In this document: piece after piece, positions 32,775 through 43,654 of the stretch | How the letters are laid out: the number at the start of each line of letters is the position of its first letter | Numbering within the stretch: the stretch's first letter is position 1 | Source of the DNA: Micromonospora haikouensis | Lineage (GTDB): Bacteria > Actinomycetota > Actinomycetes > Mycobacteriales > Micromonosporaceae | DNA: 64,000 nucleotides | Assembly (NCBI RefSeq): GCF_900091595.1 | Contig: NZ_FMCW01000008.1 | Span: 62,001 to 126,000 of the forward strand | Reading direction: 5' to 3' | The notes under the pieces: model-generated | What the model was told of the DNA's origin: nothing | The model's input: only the letters and a program-made list of their open reading frames with translations | Database searches by the model: none | Translations under genes and position numbers: made by a program

Positions 32775-34128
32775 GCTTGCCGTTGGCCACGTGCCCCCGG
32801 GCGATCACCACGTCCCGGATCGCCATCTCCTTGGCCAGCGCCTCCTTGGCGATCGAGGCGGCCTCGTCGTACCCGAGGTGGCGGTTGAGGGGGGTGACGA
32901 TCGACGGCGAGCCCTCGGCGTACGCCAGACAGACGTCCGCGTTCGCGACCAGGCCGGCCACGCAGCGGTCGGCGAGCAGGCGACTCGACGCGGCCAGCAG
33001 CTTGATCGATTCCAGCAGGTTGCGGGCCATCACCGGGAGCATGACGTTCAGCTCGAAGTCGCCCTGCGAGCCGGCGAAGGCCACCGCCGCGTCGTTGCCG
33101 ATGACCTGGGCGCAGACCTGCCGCACGGCCTCGGCGACGACCGGGTTCACCTTGCCCGGCATGATCGACGAGCCGGGCTGGAGGTCGGGGATGCGCAGCT
33201 CGCGCAGGCCGGCGCGGGGGCCGGAGCCCATCCACCGGATGTCGTTGGCGATCTTGTAGAGGCCGACGGCGATGGTGCGGAGCTGCCCGGACGTCTCCAC
33301 CAGCGCGTCCCGCGCGCCCTGCGCCTCGAAGTGGTTGCGCGCCTCGCTCAGGGGCAGGCCGGTGGACTCGCGCAGCTTGGCGATCACGGCGGCTGCGAAG
33401 CCGAGCGGCGTGTTGATGCCGGTGCCGACGGCGGTGCCGCCCAGCGGCAGCTCGGCCAGCCGGGGCAGCGCCGTCTCCAGCCGCTCGACGCCGTAGCGGA
33501 CCTGGGCGGCGTACCCGCCGAACTCCTGGCCGAGGGTGACGGGCGTGGCGTCCATCAGGTGGGTGCGGCCGGCCTTGACCACGGTCTCGAACTCGGCCGA
33601 CTTGGTCTCCAGCGCACCGGCGAGGTGGGTCAGGGAGGGCAGCAGGTCCTCGACGATGAACTGAGTCGCCGCCAGGTGGATCGACGACGGGAAGACGTCG
33701 TTGCTGGACTGCGAGGCGTTGACGTCGTCGTTCGGGTGCACGTCCCGGCCCAGCTCCCGGCTGGCCAGGGTGGCGATGACCTCGTTGGTGTTCATGTTGG
33801 ACGAGGTGCCCGAGCCGGTCTGGAACACGTCGACGGGGAACTGGTCGTCGTAGCCGCCGTCGGCCACGTGCGCGGCGGCGGTGGCGATCGCGGCGGCCAC
33901 CTCCGCGTCGATCACGCCCAACTCGCCGTTGACCTGCGCCGCCGCGCCCTTGATCTGGGCCAGGGCCTTGATCTGGGCCGGCTCGATGCCCCGGCCGGAG
34001 ATCGGGAAGTTCTGCACCGCGCGCTGGGTCTGCGCCCGCCACAACGCCTCGGCGGGCACCTCCACCTCGCCCATCGAGTCGCGTTCGATCCGGTAGCCCG
34101 CTGCCTCTGGAGTCGTCACGCACACCAT
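32719..34128 (-). CDS. fumC: Fumarate hydratase, class II
   Basis: Cytosolic iron-independent fumarase, 469 residues, interconverting fumarate and malate in the citric acid cycle. Fumarase/aspartase signature [11 protein letters not shown] and the family blocks [34 protein letters not shown] and [13 protein letters not shown] are intact. Length fits FumC. A GTG at 34119 ([17 protein letters not shown]) is an alternative start. It stands alone, divergent from the Ig-repeat exoprotein. A class I fumarase lies 4.3 kb downstream on the same strand. Confidence 0.95.
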   Translation of the reverse strand: MVCVTTPEAAGYRIERDSMGEVEVPAEALWRAQTQRAVQNFPISGRGIEPAQIKALAQIKGAAAQVNGELGVIDAEVAAAIATAAAHVADGGYDDQFPVDVFQTGSGTSSNMNTNEVIATLASRELGRDVHPNDDVNASQSSNDVFPSSIHLAATQFIVEDLLPSLTHLAGALETKSAEFETVVKAGRTHLMDATPVTLGQEFGGYAAQVRYGVERLETALPRLAELPLGGTAVGTGINTPLGFAAAVIAKLRESTGLPLSEARNHFEAQGARDALVETSGQLRTIAVGLYKIANDIRWMGSGPRAGLRELRIPDLQPGSSIMPGKVNPVVAEAVRQVCAQVIGNDAAVAFAGSQGDFELNVMLPVMARNLLESIKLLAASSRLLADRCVAGLVANADVCLAYAEGSPSIVTPLNRHLGYDEAASIAKEALAKEMAIRDVVIARGHVANGKLTAEQLDEALDLLRMTHP

Positions 34129-34259
34129 CCTGCCCCGCCCGCCGCCGGCCCGCAGATGATCGCCCGCCCAGGCGGACGGGCGGGCCGAAAGTCGAAGGCG
34201 CGGAGCCAGTCACGTAATTAAGATCATGGAATCGTTTGCCTTCCACGAAAGGGCCTGAC

Positions 34260-36680
34260 TTGCAGTTCAACGGGGGTTCCACCGGCGTTCGTTCCGGACG
34301 CCCGCGGCGCGCACCGCGCCGCGTGACCACCATCGGCCTCGCCGGCCTGCTCGCCGCCTCCGGCGCGCTGGTCGTGACCGCCGCGCCGGCCAGTGCCGGC
34401 GTGACCCGGTACGTCCTGCCCATCAGCGTCAGCTACACCGACGCCCGGCAGCCCACCGTCGCCTTCCCCACCACCGACGCCGACGTGCCCGTCGGCACGT
34501 GGCAGGCCGACGGGGTGAAGCACACCTCGCGGGCCTACTTCACCTTCGACCTCACCCCGTACCGGGGCAAGGAGGTCATCTTCGCCCAGGTCGTCACCGG
34601 GGAGTCCTCGGTCGCCGACTGCACGAAGCCGCGCGAGCTGGAGCTGTGGCGCACCGACACCCCGGCGGCCCCGCCCACCTGGAACACCGCGCCCGCCGTA
34701 CGCGAGAAGGTCGGCGATGTCGGTCCCACCGCGCCCTGCCCGGCCGGCTACCTGGAGCTGGGCGTCACCGACGTGTTCCGGCAGGCCGTCGCCGACGGCC
34801 GCGACTCGCTCACGCTGATGGCCCGGATCGCCGGCGACCACGAGGGCAACAAGCACTTCGGGCGACGGATGGAGAAGCCGGGCGTCTCGCTGCAGGCGAA
34901 CGGCGCGCCCGACGTGCCGGGCAAGCTGAGCGTCTCGGGCCGGGCCTGCGCCGACGGGCTGCTGGTCGGCACCACCACGCCGGTCCTCACCGTCGAGGTG
35001 ACCGACCCGGACAGGCTGGAGCCCTACGCCGGGGACCAGGTGCGGGCCACCTTCGCCTGGTGGCCGGTCGACCGGCCCGCCGAGCGGACCGAGTGGACCT
35101 CCTCCGCCTGGTACGCCCCGGCCACGATCCCGTACACGGTGCCTGGCGGCCTGCTGGTCGACGGCGGCACGTACGCCTTCGCGGTCCGCGCCGCCGACGA
35201 GCGGGCCGCCTCCGCCTGGTCGCCGGAGTGCCGCTTCACCGTGGACACGGTCCGCCCGCCCGCGCCCACGGTGGCCTCCGCCGACTACCCGGCCGACCCG
35301 GGCTTCCCCGGCCACGGCGGCCCGGGGATCGCCGGTGACTTCACCTTCACCAGCGCCGCCGACGACGTCGCCGGATTCTGGTACGGCCGCTCCGGCCTCA
35401 CCACCTACGCCGCCGCCGGCCCAGGCGGCACCGCCACGGTCAGTTACGCCCCCGAGCGGTACGGCCCGGACTGGCTCAACGTGCAGGCCGTGGACCGCAC
35501 GGGCAACCGCTCGGCGCAGACCCGGTACGAGTTCTGGGTGCGCAACACCGCGCCGACGGTCACCGACGGCAACCCCGACGGCTGGCTCGGGCAGCCGCGC
35601 GAGGTCACGTTCGCGCCGAACATGACGGACGTGGTGGAGTACGTGTGGTCGCTCAACGACGGCACCGAGCGGACCGTGGCGGCGGACGCCGCCGGGGCGG
35701 CCACGGTGACGGTCACGCCGACGGTGGTCGACAACACGCTGCACGTGCGCAGCCGCACCCGCGACGGGGTGCTCTCCGGCGACGCCGGTTACACGTTCTC
35801 CGTGCGCACCGCCCCGTTCGTCACCTCCGGGGACTGGCCGTTCGACGGGACGCCGGGCGCGCCGGCCGGCACCGAGGGCAGCTTCACGTTCGCCCCGGCG
35901 ATGGCCGACGTCACCGAGTACGTCTACGCGTTCGACCGCGGCGACGAGCGGACCGTCCGGGCGGGCGCGGACGGCAGCGCGACCGTGTCGTACACGCCGG
36001 CCGACGCCGGGTACCACACGATCGAGGTGTTCAGCCGGACCAGCGCCGGGGTGGAGTCCGACCCGATCGGCCTGGCGTTCTATCCCGCCTCGGTCGCGCC
36101 GACGGTGGCGTCCGAGGCGTACCCGCGCAACATGACCGGCGGCGGACCGGGCGTGCCGGGCACCTTCACCTTCGCCCCGCACCCCTCGGTCACCGGCGTC
36201 ACCTCGTACGTCTACCAGTTCCGCGACGAGCCGGAGCGGACCGTGGCGGCGAACGCGGACGGCACCGCCAGCGTCGAGTGGACGCCGTCGGCGTACGACA
36301 ACACGTACGGCGGCTGGGTGGAACTGCGGGTACGGGCGCGCACGGCCGCCGGGGTGACCACGGACGCGCAGTACTACTCGTTCCGGGTCGACCCGCAGAG
36401 CCCGCTGGTCACCTCTGACGTGTTCGGCTGGCAGGGCGGCGCCGTGGTCGGGCAGACCGGCGAGTTCGTGTTCACCGCCCAGTTGCCGGGCACCACCGAG
36501 TTCGTCTACTCGTTCGACGACGGGGCGGAGGTCACCGTGGCGGCGGGCGCGGCCGGCACGGCCCGGGTGAGCTGGGCGGCGGACTCGCCGTACGGCCACA
36601 GCCTGACGGTGCGCAGCCGCACGGCGGCGGGGATCGTCTCCGGCCCGACGTACTACAGCATCTTCATCGACCCGAGCTGA
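34260..36680 (+). CDS. Secreted DNRLRE / Ig-like repeat protein
   Basis: Large exported surface or matrix protein, about 806 residues. TTG 34260 is chosen because GAAAGGG stands 6 bases upstream; GTG 34323 directly before the signal peptide (VTTIGLAGLLAASGALVVTA) is the alternative. After the signal peptide comes a DNRLRE-type domain (YFTFDLTPYRGKEVIFAQV ... ELWRTDTPAAPPTWNT), then an Ig-like domain and about five repeats of about 95 residues, each with a block like FTFAPxxxDVxEYVYxF, then ERTVAAxADGTAxV. No enzyme motif is visible. Likely structural or adhesive. An AT-rich patch (CGTAATTAAGATCATGG, 34212-34228) just upstream may hold the promoter. Confidence 0.82.
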   Translation: MQFNGGSTGVRSGRPRRAPRRVTTIGLAGLLAASGALVVTAAPASAGVTRYVLPISVSYTDARQPTVAFPTTDADVPVGTWQADGVKHTSRAYFTFDLTPYRGKEVIFAQVVTGESSVADCTKPRELELWRTDTPAAPPTWNTAPAVREKVGDVGPTAPCPAGYLELGVTDVFRQAVADGRDSLTLMARIAGDHEGNKHFGRRMEKPGVSLQANGAPDVPGKLSVSGRACADGLLVGTTTPVLTVEVTDPDRLEPYAGDQVRATFAWWPVDRPAERTEWTSSAWYAPATIPYTVPGGLLVDGGTYAFAVRAADERAASAWSPECRFTVDTVRPPAPTVASADYPADPGFPGHGGPGIAGDFTFTSAADDVAGFWYGRSGLTTYAAAGPGGTATVSYAPERYGPDWLNVQAVDRTGNRSAQTRYEFWVRNTAPTVTDGNPDGWLGQPREVTFAPNMTDVVEYVWSLNDGTERTVAADAAGAATVTVTPTVVDNTLHVRSRTRDGVLSGDAGYTFSVRTAPFVTSGDWPFDGTPGAPAGTEGSFTFAPAMADVTEYVYAFDRGDERTVRAGADGSATVSYTPADAGYHTIEVFSRTSAGVESDPIGLAFYPASVAPTVASEAYPRNMTGGGPGVPGTFTFAPHPSVTGVTSYVYQFRDEPERTVAANADGTASVEWTPSAYDNTYGGWVELRVRARTAAGVTTDAQYYSFRVDPQSPLVTSDVFGWQGGAVVGQTGEFVFTAQLPGTTEFVYSFDDGAEVTVAAGAAGTARVSWAADSPYGHSLTVRSRTAAGIVSGPTYYSIFIDPS

Positions 36681-36696
36681 CCCACGCCGTACGCCG

Positions 36697-36728
36697 AAGG
36701 GGCGCCGGGCTCACGCCCGGCGCCCCTT
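36697..36728 (+). terminator. Strong hairpin terminator after the Ig-repeat gene
   Basis: Perfect 14-base stem AAGGGGCGCCGGGC / GCCCGGCGCCCCTT with loop TCAC, followed by TC. It is 16 bases past the stop codon. Confidence 0.85.
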
Positions 36729-36786
36729 TCGCGTTCCCCGAGGATGGTCAGCCGTGGCACCGCACAAGGCCGCCGGAGCTGCGTGC

Positions 36787-37029
36787 TTACGAGTAGACGT
36801 CCTTGCGGTGCCCGACGTCGTGGATGGTCAACTCGTCGCCGTCGAGGCGGTAGAGGACGCGGTAGTCCCCGACCCGCAACCGACGCCCGGACCCATCGCG
36901 CATCTCGGTCGAGCTCTGCGGCACTGGGTCGGAAACCAGGCCGAGGATCGCGCTCAGGACGGTCAGGAACACGTTGCGCGGCTGCTTGTGCAGCCAGACC
37001 AACACATCCCGGTCGATCTGAACCTTCAC
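36787..37029 (-). CDS. RelE-family toxin
   Basis: Compact RelE/ParE toxin of 80 residues: VQIDRDVLVWLHKQPRNVFL, then EMRDGSGRRLRVGDYRVLYR and LTIHDVGHRKDVYS, the canonical RelE core with basic residues (RRLRVGDYRVLYR) and the C-terminal HRKDVY. RelE enzymes cut mRNA in the ribosomal A site. The ATG overlaps the stop of the Phd/YefM-type gene (ATGA), completing a TA operon. Confidence 0.92.
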   Translation of the reverse strand: MKVQIDRDVLVWLHKQPRNVFLTVLSAILGLVSDPVPQSSTEMRDGSGRRLRVGDYRVLYRLDGDELTIHDVGHRKDVYS

Positions 37030-37325
37030 GCCGCGGCACCGCCGGCCCGGTCGGCCAACAGCGCTTCCACCTCGCGGGGATCAACCCCGAGCGACTCCAG
37101 AGCCGCCGACAGCGGCACGAACTGACCCTCGGCACGAGAACGAGCGATCACCGCCGAGTCCCTGCGGTCTCGGAAGGCCTCGATCTCCTCCCACTCGTCG
37201 ATTCCGAGCAACACGGCCACGGGCCGCTCGTACTTGGTGATGATGACCGGTTCTCCGGTGCGCTCGACCCCGTCCAGCACTCGGCCCGCGCCATCGCGGA
37301 ACTCCCGCAGGGTAATCTTCATCAT
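37026..37325 (-). CDS. Phd/YefM-family antitoxin
   Basis: Antitoxin of 99 residues with the Phd/YefM N-terminal DNA-binding fold: MMKITLREFRDGAGRVLDGV, then EPVIITKYERPVAVLLGIDEW, followed by an acidic helical toxin-binding tail. ATG 37325 is used because the conserved domain begins there; a longer frame reaches upstream through the operator. It is first in the operon and overlaps the toxin start by 4 bases. Three GTACC repeats at 10-base intervals immediately upstream are a plausible autoregulatory site. Confidence 0.9.
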   Translation of the reverse strand: MMKITLREFRDGAGRVLDGVERTGEPVIITKYERPVAVLLGIDEWEEIEAFRDRRDSAVIARSRAEGQFVPLSAALESLGVDPREVEALLADRAGGAAA

Positions 37326-37350
37326 GTACCAAACCGTACCATGCGGTACC
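37326..37350. promoter_or_regulatory. Three helically phased GTACC repeats
   Basis: GTACC at 37326, 37336 and 37346, spaced exactly 10 bases, directly upstream of the antitoxin ATG. One helical turn apart, the copies would face the same side of the DNA, as suits cooperative antitoxin binding. Inference from position and spacing. Confidence 0.55.
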
Positions 37351-37373
37351 GCGCCACGCGCCTTAACCCTCAA

Positions 37374-37634
37374 CTAAGCGTCAGGGTCGTCGGCACTCTC
37401 GGGCGGGACGTGCCAGCCCACGCCCGGAACCATGACGGCCAGACGCTCGGCCGCCAGTGCGTCCATCGCCTTGGAGGCGGTCTCACGCGCCACCCCGTAG
37501 GTCTGGGTCAGCGTCTTCTCGGACGGGAGCCGGCTCCCCGGCGGGTACTCGCCGGCCTCGATCGCCTTCCGAAGGATCACGGCGAGTTGCCGGTATCGCG
37601 GCACCGGCGACATCGGGTCGGTCCTCGCAGTCAT
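37374..37634 (-). CDS. Short GntR-family regulator
   Basis: Protein of 86 residues made almost only of a GntR-type winged helix: PRYRQLAVILRKAIEAGEY, then PPGSRLPSEKTLTQTYGVAR, then ETASKAMDALAAERLAVMV. No effector domain follows, as in the YtrA-like or KorSA-like mini regulators found on actinomycete integrative elements. ATG 37634 precedes the domain. It is part of a short run of minus-strand regulatory genes (HTH protein, GntR, antitoxin, toxin). Confidence 0.88.
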   Translation of the reverse strand: MTARTDPMSPVPRYRQLAVILRKAIEAGEYPPGSRLPSEKTLTQTYGVARETASKAMDALAAERLAVMVPGVGWHVPPESADDPDA

Positions 37635-37699
37635 GGCTTCATCCTCGCGGGCGACAGGAGTCACGTCGAGAACCGGAACCGCTGCTCACCCTCTGACGC

Positions 37700-37963
37700 T
37701 CAAGCGTCAACGGACCCGGTGTCACCGGGCTCCACACCGGCGGCTCGCAAGATTCGCCGGACCTGTTCACGGCCGTAGCCCGCGACGCGGGCAATCTCGC
37801 CGACCCGCTGACCGCCCCGGTACGCCGTCACGATCGCGGTGGCCAACCGCTCGCGCACCTTCGGCACATCGGCACGGGCCGAGGCGACTTCCGCGAGCCC
37901 GTCCTGCACCCGCTGGAGCGCGGCTCGGTACGCCTCCGACGCTGCCTCAAGGTCGCCCGCCAC
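37700..37963 (-). CDS. Small helix-turn-helix protein
   Basis: Protein of about 87 residues from GTG 37963. N-terminal half is helical (EAASEAYRAALQRVQDGLAEV); the C-terminal half contains a Sigma-70-r4/MerR-like HTH: GQRVGEIARVAGYGREQVRR then ILRAAGV. Small proteins of this sort are common next to GntR genes in actinomycetes; function unknown. Longer frames exist up to 38020 but would run across the inverted repeat at 37998-38022, so the GTG is preferred. Confidence 0.65.
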   Translation of the reverse strand: MAGDLEAASEAYRAALQRVQDGLAEVASARADVPKVRERLATAIVTAYRGGQRVGEIARVAGYGREQVRRILRAAGVEPGDTGSVDA

Positions 37964-37997
37964 GTGGCCAACTCTGACACGTGCAGCACATCCCACT

Positions 37998-38040
37998 AGG
38001 TGGCACATATCAGTGGCCACCTCAAAGGTTTACAGGTGGC
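37998..38040. promoter_or_regulatory. AGGTGGC inverted and direct repeats, candidate operator
   Basis: AGGTGGC at 37998-38004 and its complement GCCACCT at 38016-38022 form an inverted repeat; a third AGGTGGC lies at 38034-38040. The cluster sits between the divergent HTH gene and the small coupled genes, so a local regulator (HTH or GntR protein) may bind here. Confidence 0.5.
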
Positions 38041-38074
38041 CTCCTGACATTTATCGTGGTGGGACATTGCAAGC

Positions 38075-38110
38075 GGCCCCCGGCAGGCGTGGTAGCGCCG
38101 GCCGGGGGCC
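38075..38110 (+). promoter_or_regulatory. Hairpin in the leader of the small coupled genes
   Basis: Perfect 10-base arms GGCCCCCGGC and GCCGGGGGCC with a 16-base loop, 27 bases upstream of a tiny ORF and 80 bases upstream of the 63-residue gene. It is at the 5' side of those genes, so an attenuator or mRNA-stabilising role is more likely than ordinary 3' termination. Confidence 0.45.
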
Positions 38111-38137
38111 TTGATCGGACATGGGAGGTCCGACCCG

Positions 38138-38194
38138 ATGAATAGTTTCCCTGACCGCCTCCAGCCGCCTCGCATCGGAAGGTGCGCCTCATGA
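38138..38194 (+). CDS. 18-codon upstream ORF coupled to the next gene
   Basis: Begins ATG AAT AGT TTC with a strong ribosome site (GGGAGG) upstream, and ends in TGA overlapping the ATG of the 63-residue gene (ATGA, 38191-38194). The peptide is MNSFPDRLQPPRIGRCAS. It has no family. The overlap suggests it carries ribosomes into the next gene; whether the peptide itself matters is unknown. Confidence 0.5.
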   Translation: MNSFPDRLQPPRIGRCAS

Positions 38195-38382
38195 CGATCC
38201 TGGCGATCGGCCCACGCAAGCTACCGGCTGGGGACACGGTGGAAGTGTGGTTCGACGCCGGCAGCAGCGCGACAGGGCAGCGCGTCATGGTCCCCGTGAA
38301 GCGTCTGACCCTCTCCGACCAGGATCGCGGAGAGGGCGCGACGGCCCTGTACGAGTACGAGTCGCACGACCGCCGGAACTGA
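38191..38382 (+). CDS. Small hypothetical protein
   Basis: Protein of 63 residues, not recognised. Sequence is ordered (TILAIGPRKLPAGDTVEVWF, then VMVPVKRLTL, then ATALYEYESHD) and looks like a small beta-rich domain. ATG 38191 has GGAAGG 8 bases upstream and overlaps the stop of the 18-codon ORF. Located between two regulatory genes and the class I fumarase gene. Confidence 0.6.
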   Translation: MTILAIGPRKLPAGDTVEVWFDAGSSATGQRVMVPVKRLTLSDQDRGEGATALYEYESHDRRN

Positions 38383-38443
38383 CCCGAACACCCGACACCA
38401 AGGAGCCCTGGCCAGCCGACCGGGGCTCCTCGGTGTCCGATGG

Positions 38444-40111
<1,668 letters not shown>

Positions 40112-40224
40112 GAGCGGAAAGCCTAGGGCAGACCGGTCGATCGCTCGCACCCGACGGGGGCCTGAAGGGACCTCGCTCTCAGCACCCCGGCCGGACCGCG
40201 CTCAACGGCCCGGCTCCACGCCGC

Positions 40225-41679
40225 TCAGCACAGCTCGCGCTTCGGGCCGCAGCGGTCCTCGTCGGCCGGCCCGTCGCCGCCCGGCGCGTCGCCGCCGGGG
40301 TCGCCGCCGCTGCTGCCGGGGCCGGGCACCCCGGCGTCGCCGCCGGGCGCGGTCCCGCTGCCGCCCGCGCCGAAGCGGACGTACCCGATCTCGCGGCCCT
40401 CGCCGATGACCATGCCCGCCGGGCCCACGGCCAGGGCGTTGGCCGAGGTCCGCAGCACCAACAGCTCCTTTCCGGTACGCGGGTCCAGCGCGATCAGCCG
40501 GTTCGGCTTCTCCTGCGTGAGCACCGCCGCGTACGGGGTGAGCGTCGCGCCGTTCTTCTCGCCGGTGGGCCGGGTCCACCGGGTGCGGTCCGCGCCCAGC
40601 TCCCGGGCGACGATGGAGCGCTTGTCGGCGGTACGCAGCAGCGCGTACCGGTCGTCGACGGCGATCAGCTTCTGCCCCTCGTCGTTGACCTGGAGCAGCC
40701 GCCCGTCGTACCCGTCGATGACCGCCTCGCGGCCGTCCGGGGCCACGCCGATGAGCACGTTCCGCGCGCCCTGCGGGTCCTCCCGCTGCACGCAGCCGGC
40801 GCTGTCCGCGGTGCGCAGGTTGATCCCGGTGCGCCGCCACACCTGCTTGCCCGTGGTCGGGTCGTGCGCGGTGAGGGTGAACGCGCACGCGCCGTCCCGG
40901 CCGACCGCGCTGATCCGCAGCATCCGGCCGCCGACCACGGCGAGCCGCTCGTCGCGGCCGGGCTCGACGTTCTGGAGCACCCGGCCGGTGGCGGTGTCCA
41001 CCACGTGCACCCGGCCGTCGACGGGGAAGCCGAGCAGCGGCGGGACCGGCTCCGGCCCGGCCGCCCCGGCGTCGATCCGGTTGGCGGTGAGCCGGCGGGT
41101 GCCGAGCAGGTCGGGGTTGTCGGCGAAGAGGCCGGTGCTGACGCCGGGCAGGAACGCCGTCCACAGCGGCGCGGTGCCGCGCGGGTCCCAGGCGCTGAGC
41201 GTGCAGTCGGTCGCCTCGACGCAGTGGGCGTCGAGCAGCAGGTTCCGGTACGTCCACACGGCCACCGCGTCGCCGTCGCGGCGGCGGGTCGCGCCGGTGG
41301 TGGGGTCGAGCACCTCGTACCCCTTGACCAGGAGCTTGCCCACGGCGACGACGGGGTCGCGGTCCCCGCCGGCCACGGCGGCCCAGTCGGCCTTGCGGTC
41401 CCACAGCTGCGCGCCGGTGGCGAGGCTGCGCGCCTCGACCCGGGTGCGTTGCTCGACGATCACGGTGTCGCCGGCGATGGTGACGCTCTTCGGGGTGCCG
41501 CCGACGCGCTGCTGCCAGATGACGTCGGGCTCGGAGATGGGCTCGCTGCGGTCGACCCAGTCCCACACGCCCGGCCAGGGGTTCCACACCCCGGCCACGG
41601 CGAGGACGACCACCGTGACGAGGCCGAGCAGGAACCAGCCACGCATCCTGAGGCCGCCCACCTTCGCCACACCGGACAC
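40225..41679 (-). CDS. Membrane-anchored PQQ-like beta-propeller protein
   Basis: Protein of about 484 residues with one N-terminal membrane helix (RGWFLLGLVTVVVLAVAGVW) and a large extracytoplasmic beta-propeller: repeats such as ARSLATGAQLWDRKA, HVVDTATGRVLQNV and IALDPRTGKELLVLR. Three or more Cys may form disulfides (HCVEATDCTL, ACAFT, GCVQ). Tail is Gly/Pro-rich and ends in two Cys (DRCGPKRELC). PQQ itself is not implied. The start is uncertain among GTG 41679 and ATG 41646. Confidence 0.8.
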   Translation of the reverse strand: MSGVAKVGGLRMRGWFLLGLVTVVVLAVAGVWNPWPGVWDWVDRSEPISEPDVIWQQRVGGTPKSVTIAGDTVIVEQRTRVEARSLATGAQLWDRKADWAAVAGGDRDPVVAVGKLLVKGYEVLDPTTGATRRRDGDAVAVWTYRNLLLDAHCVEATDCTLSAWDPRGTAPLWTAFLPGVSTGLFADNPDLLGTRRLTANRIDAGAAGPEPVPPLLGFPVDGRVHVVDTATGRVLQNVEPGRDERLAVVGGRMLRISAVGRDGACAFTLTAHDPTTGKQVWRRTGINLRTADSAGCVQREDPQGARNVLIGVAPDGREAVIDGYDGRLLQVNDEGQKLIAVDDRYALLRTADKRSIVARELGADRTRWTRPTGEKNGATLTPYAAVLTQEKPNRLIALDPRTGKELLVLRTSANALAVGPAGMVIGEGREIGYVRFGAGGSGTAPGGDAGVPGPGSSGGDPGGDAPGGDGPADEDRCGPKRELC

Positions 41680-41753
41680 GGTAACGACGATCACCGCCGC
41701 CCCGAGTGCCGGTGCGGCCGTGTCGCGGCGCTTTCTCGGTGACCGGCGTGTTA

Positions 41754-41801
41754 AAAGGGGGCCCTTCCTCGACAAAAGGCGTTAGGAGGGGGCCCTTCCT
41801 T
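41754..41801 (+). repeat. Palindromic repeat family 1, copy C
   Basis: Two units, GTTAAAAGGGGGCCCTTCCT and GTTAGGAGGGGGCCCTTCCT, with the 11-base spacer CGACAAAAGGC. The second unit provides the last codons and the TAA stop (41784-41782) of the Lrp-family gene. Confidence 0.85.
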
Positions 41802-42288
41802 CTCCCCGGGCGGCGGAGCGGACCAGGGGGAGCGTCCGGTACGGGATCTGCTGGGCGAGCGCGATGATCGTCGACGCCCGCCGGATCCCCTCGTACGCCA
41901 CGATCTGGTCGATGACCCGCTGGAGGTCGGCGTTGGAGCGGGCGACGATCCGGCAGAGCAGGTCGCTGGAGCCGGTGATGGTGTGCGCCTCCAGCACCTC
42001 GGGGATCGCCGCGAGGTGGGCGGTCACCGGGTCGTGCCCGAGCCGCTGGCTGATCTCCAGGGTGACGAAGCTGGTCACCGCGAAGCCGATCGCGGCCGGG
42101 GAGATGTCCGGCCCGAAACCGCCGATCACCCCCCGGTCGACGAGCTTGTCGAGGCGGGCCTGGACGGTGCCCCGGGCCACCCCGAGCCGCCGGGAGCACT
42201 CCAGCACCCCGATCCGGGGCTCCTCGGCGAAGAGTTCGATCAGTCGCGCGTCCAGCTCGTCGAGCTGGACATCCTGCACAGCGGTCAC
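41782..42288 (-). CDS. Lrp/AsnC-family regulator
   Basis: Protein of 168 residues: N-terminal HTH (LDELDARLIELFAEEPRIGV, then ECSRRLGVARGTVQARLDKL) and C-terminal RAM/AsnC ligand domain (VTSFVTLEISQRLG, then LEAHTITGSSDLLCRIVARS). GTG 42288 is chosen at the domain boundary; upstream frame is antisense to hppD. Divergent from hppD with a 139-base gap, so it is likely the amino-acid-responsive regulator of tyrosine degradation. The C-terminus REGRAPS and stop come from repeat copy C. Confidence 0.88.
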   Translation of the reverse strand: MTAVQDVQLDELDARLIELFAEEPRIGVLECSRRLGVARGTVQARLDKLVDRGVIGGFGPDISPAAIGFAVTSFVTLEISQRLGHDPVTAHLAAIPEVLEAHTITGSSDLLCRIVARSNADLQRVIDQIVAYEGIRRASTIIALAQQIPYRTLPLVRSAARGEGRAPS

Positions 42289-42319
42289 GGGTGACGACCA
42301 TACCGAATGCGCAACCTGA

Positions 42320-43633
<1,314 letters not shown>

Positions 43634-43654
43634 CCACCTGCGACACTGTCGAGC

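Noticed and set aside
34226..34258. Ten-codon ORF (ATG at 34226) before the Ig-repeat gene
   Set aside because: No ribosome site upstream and no overlap with the next start; probably chance.
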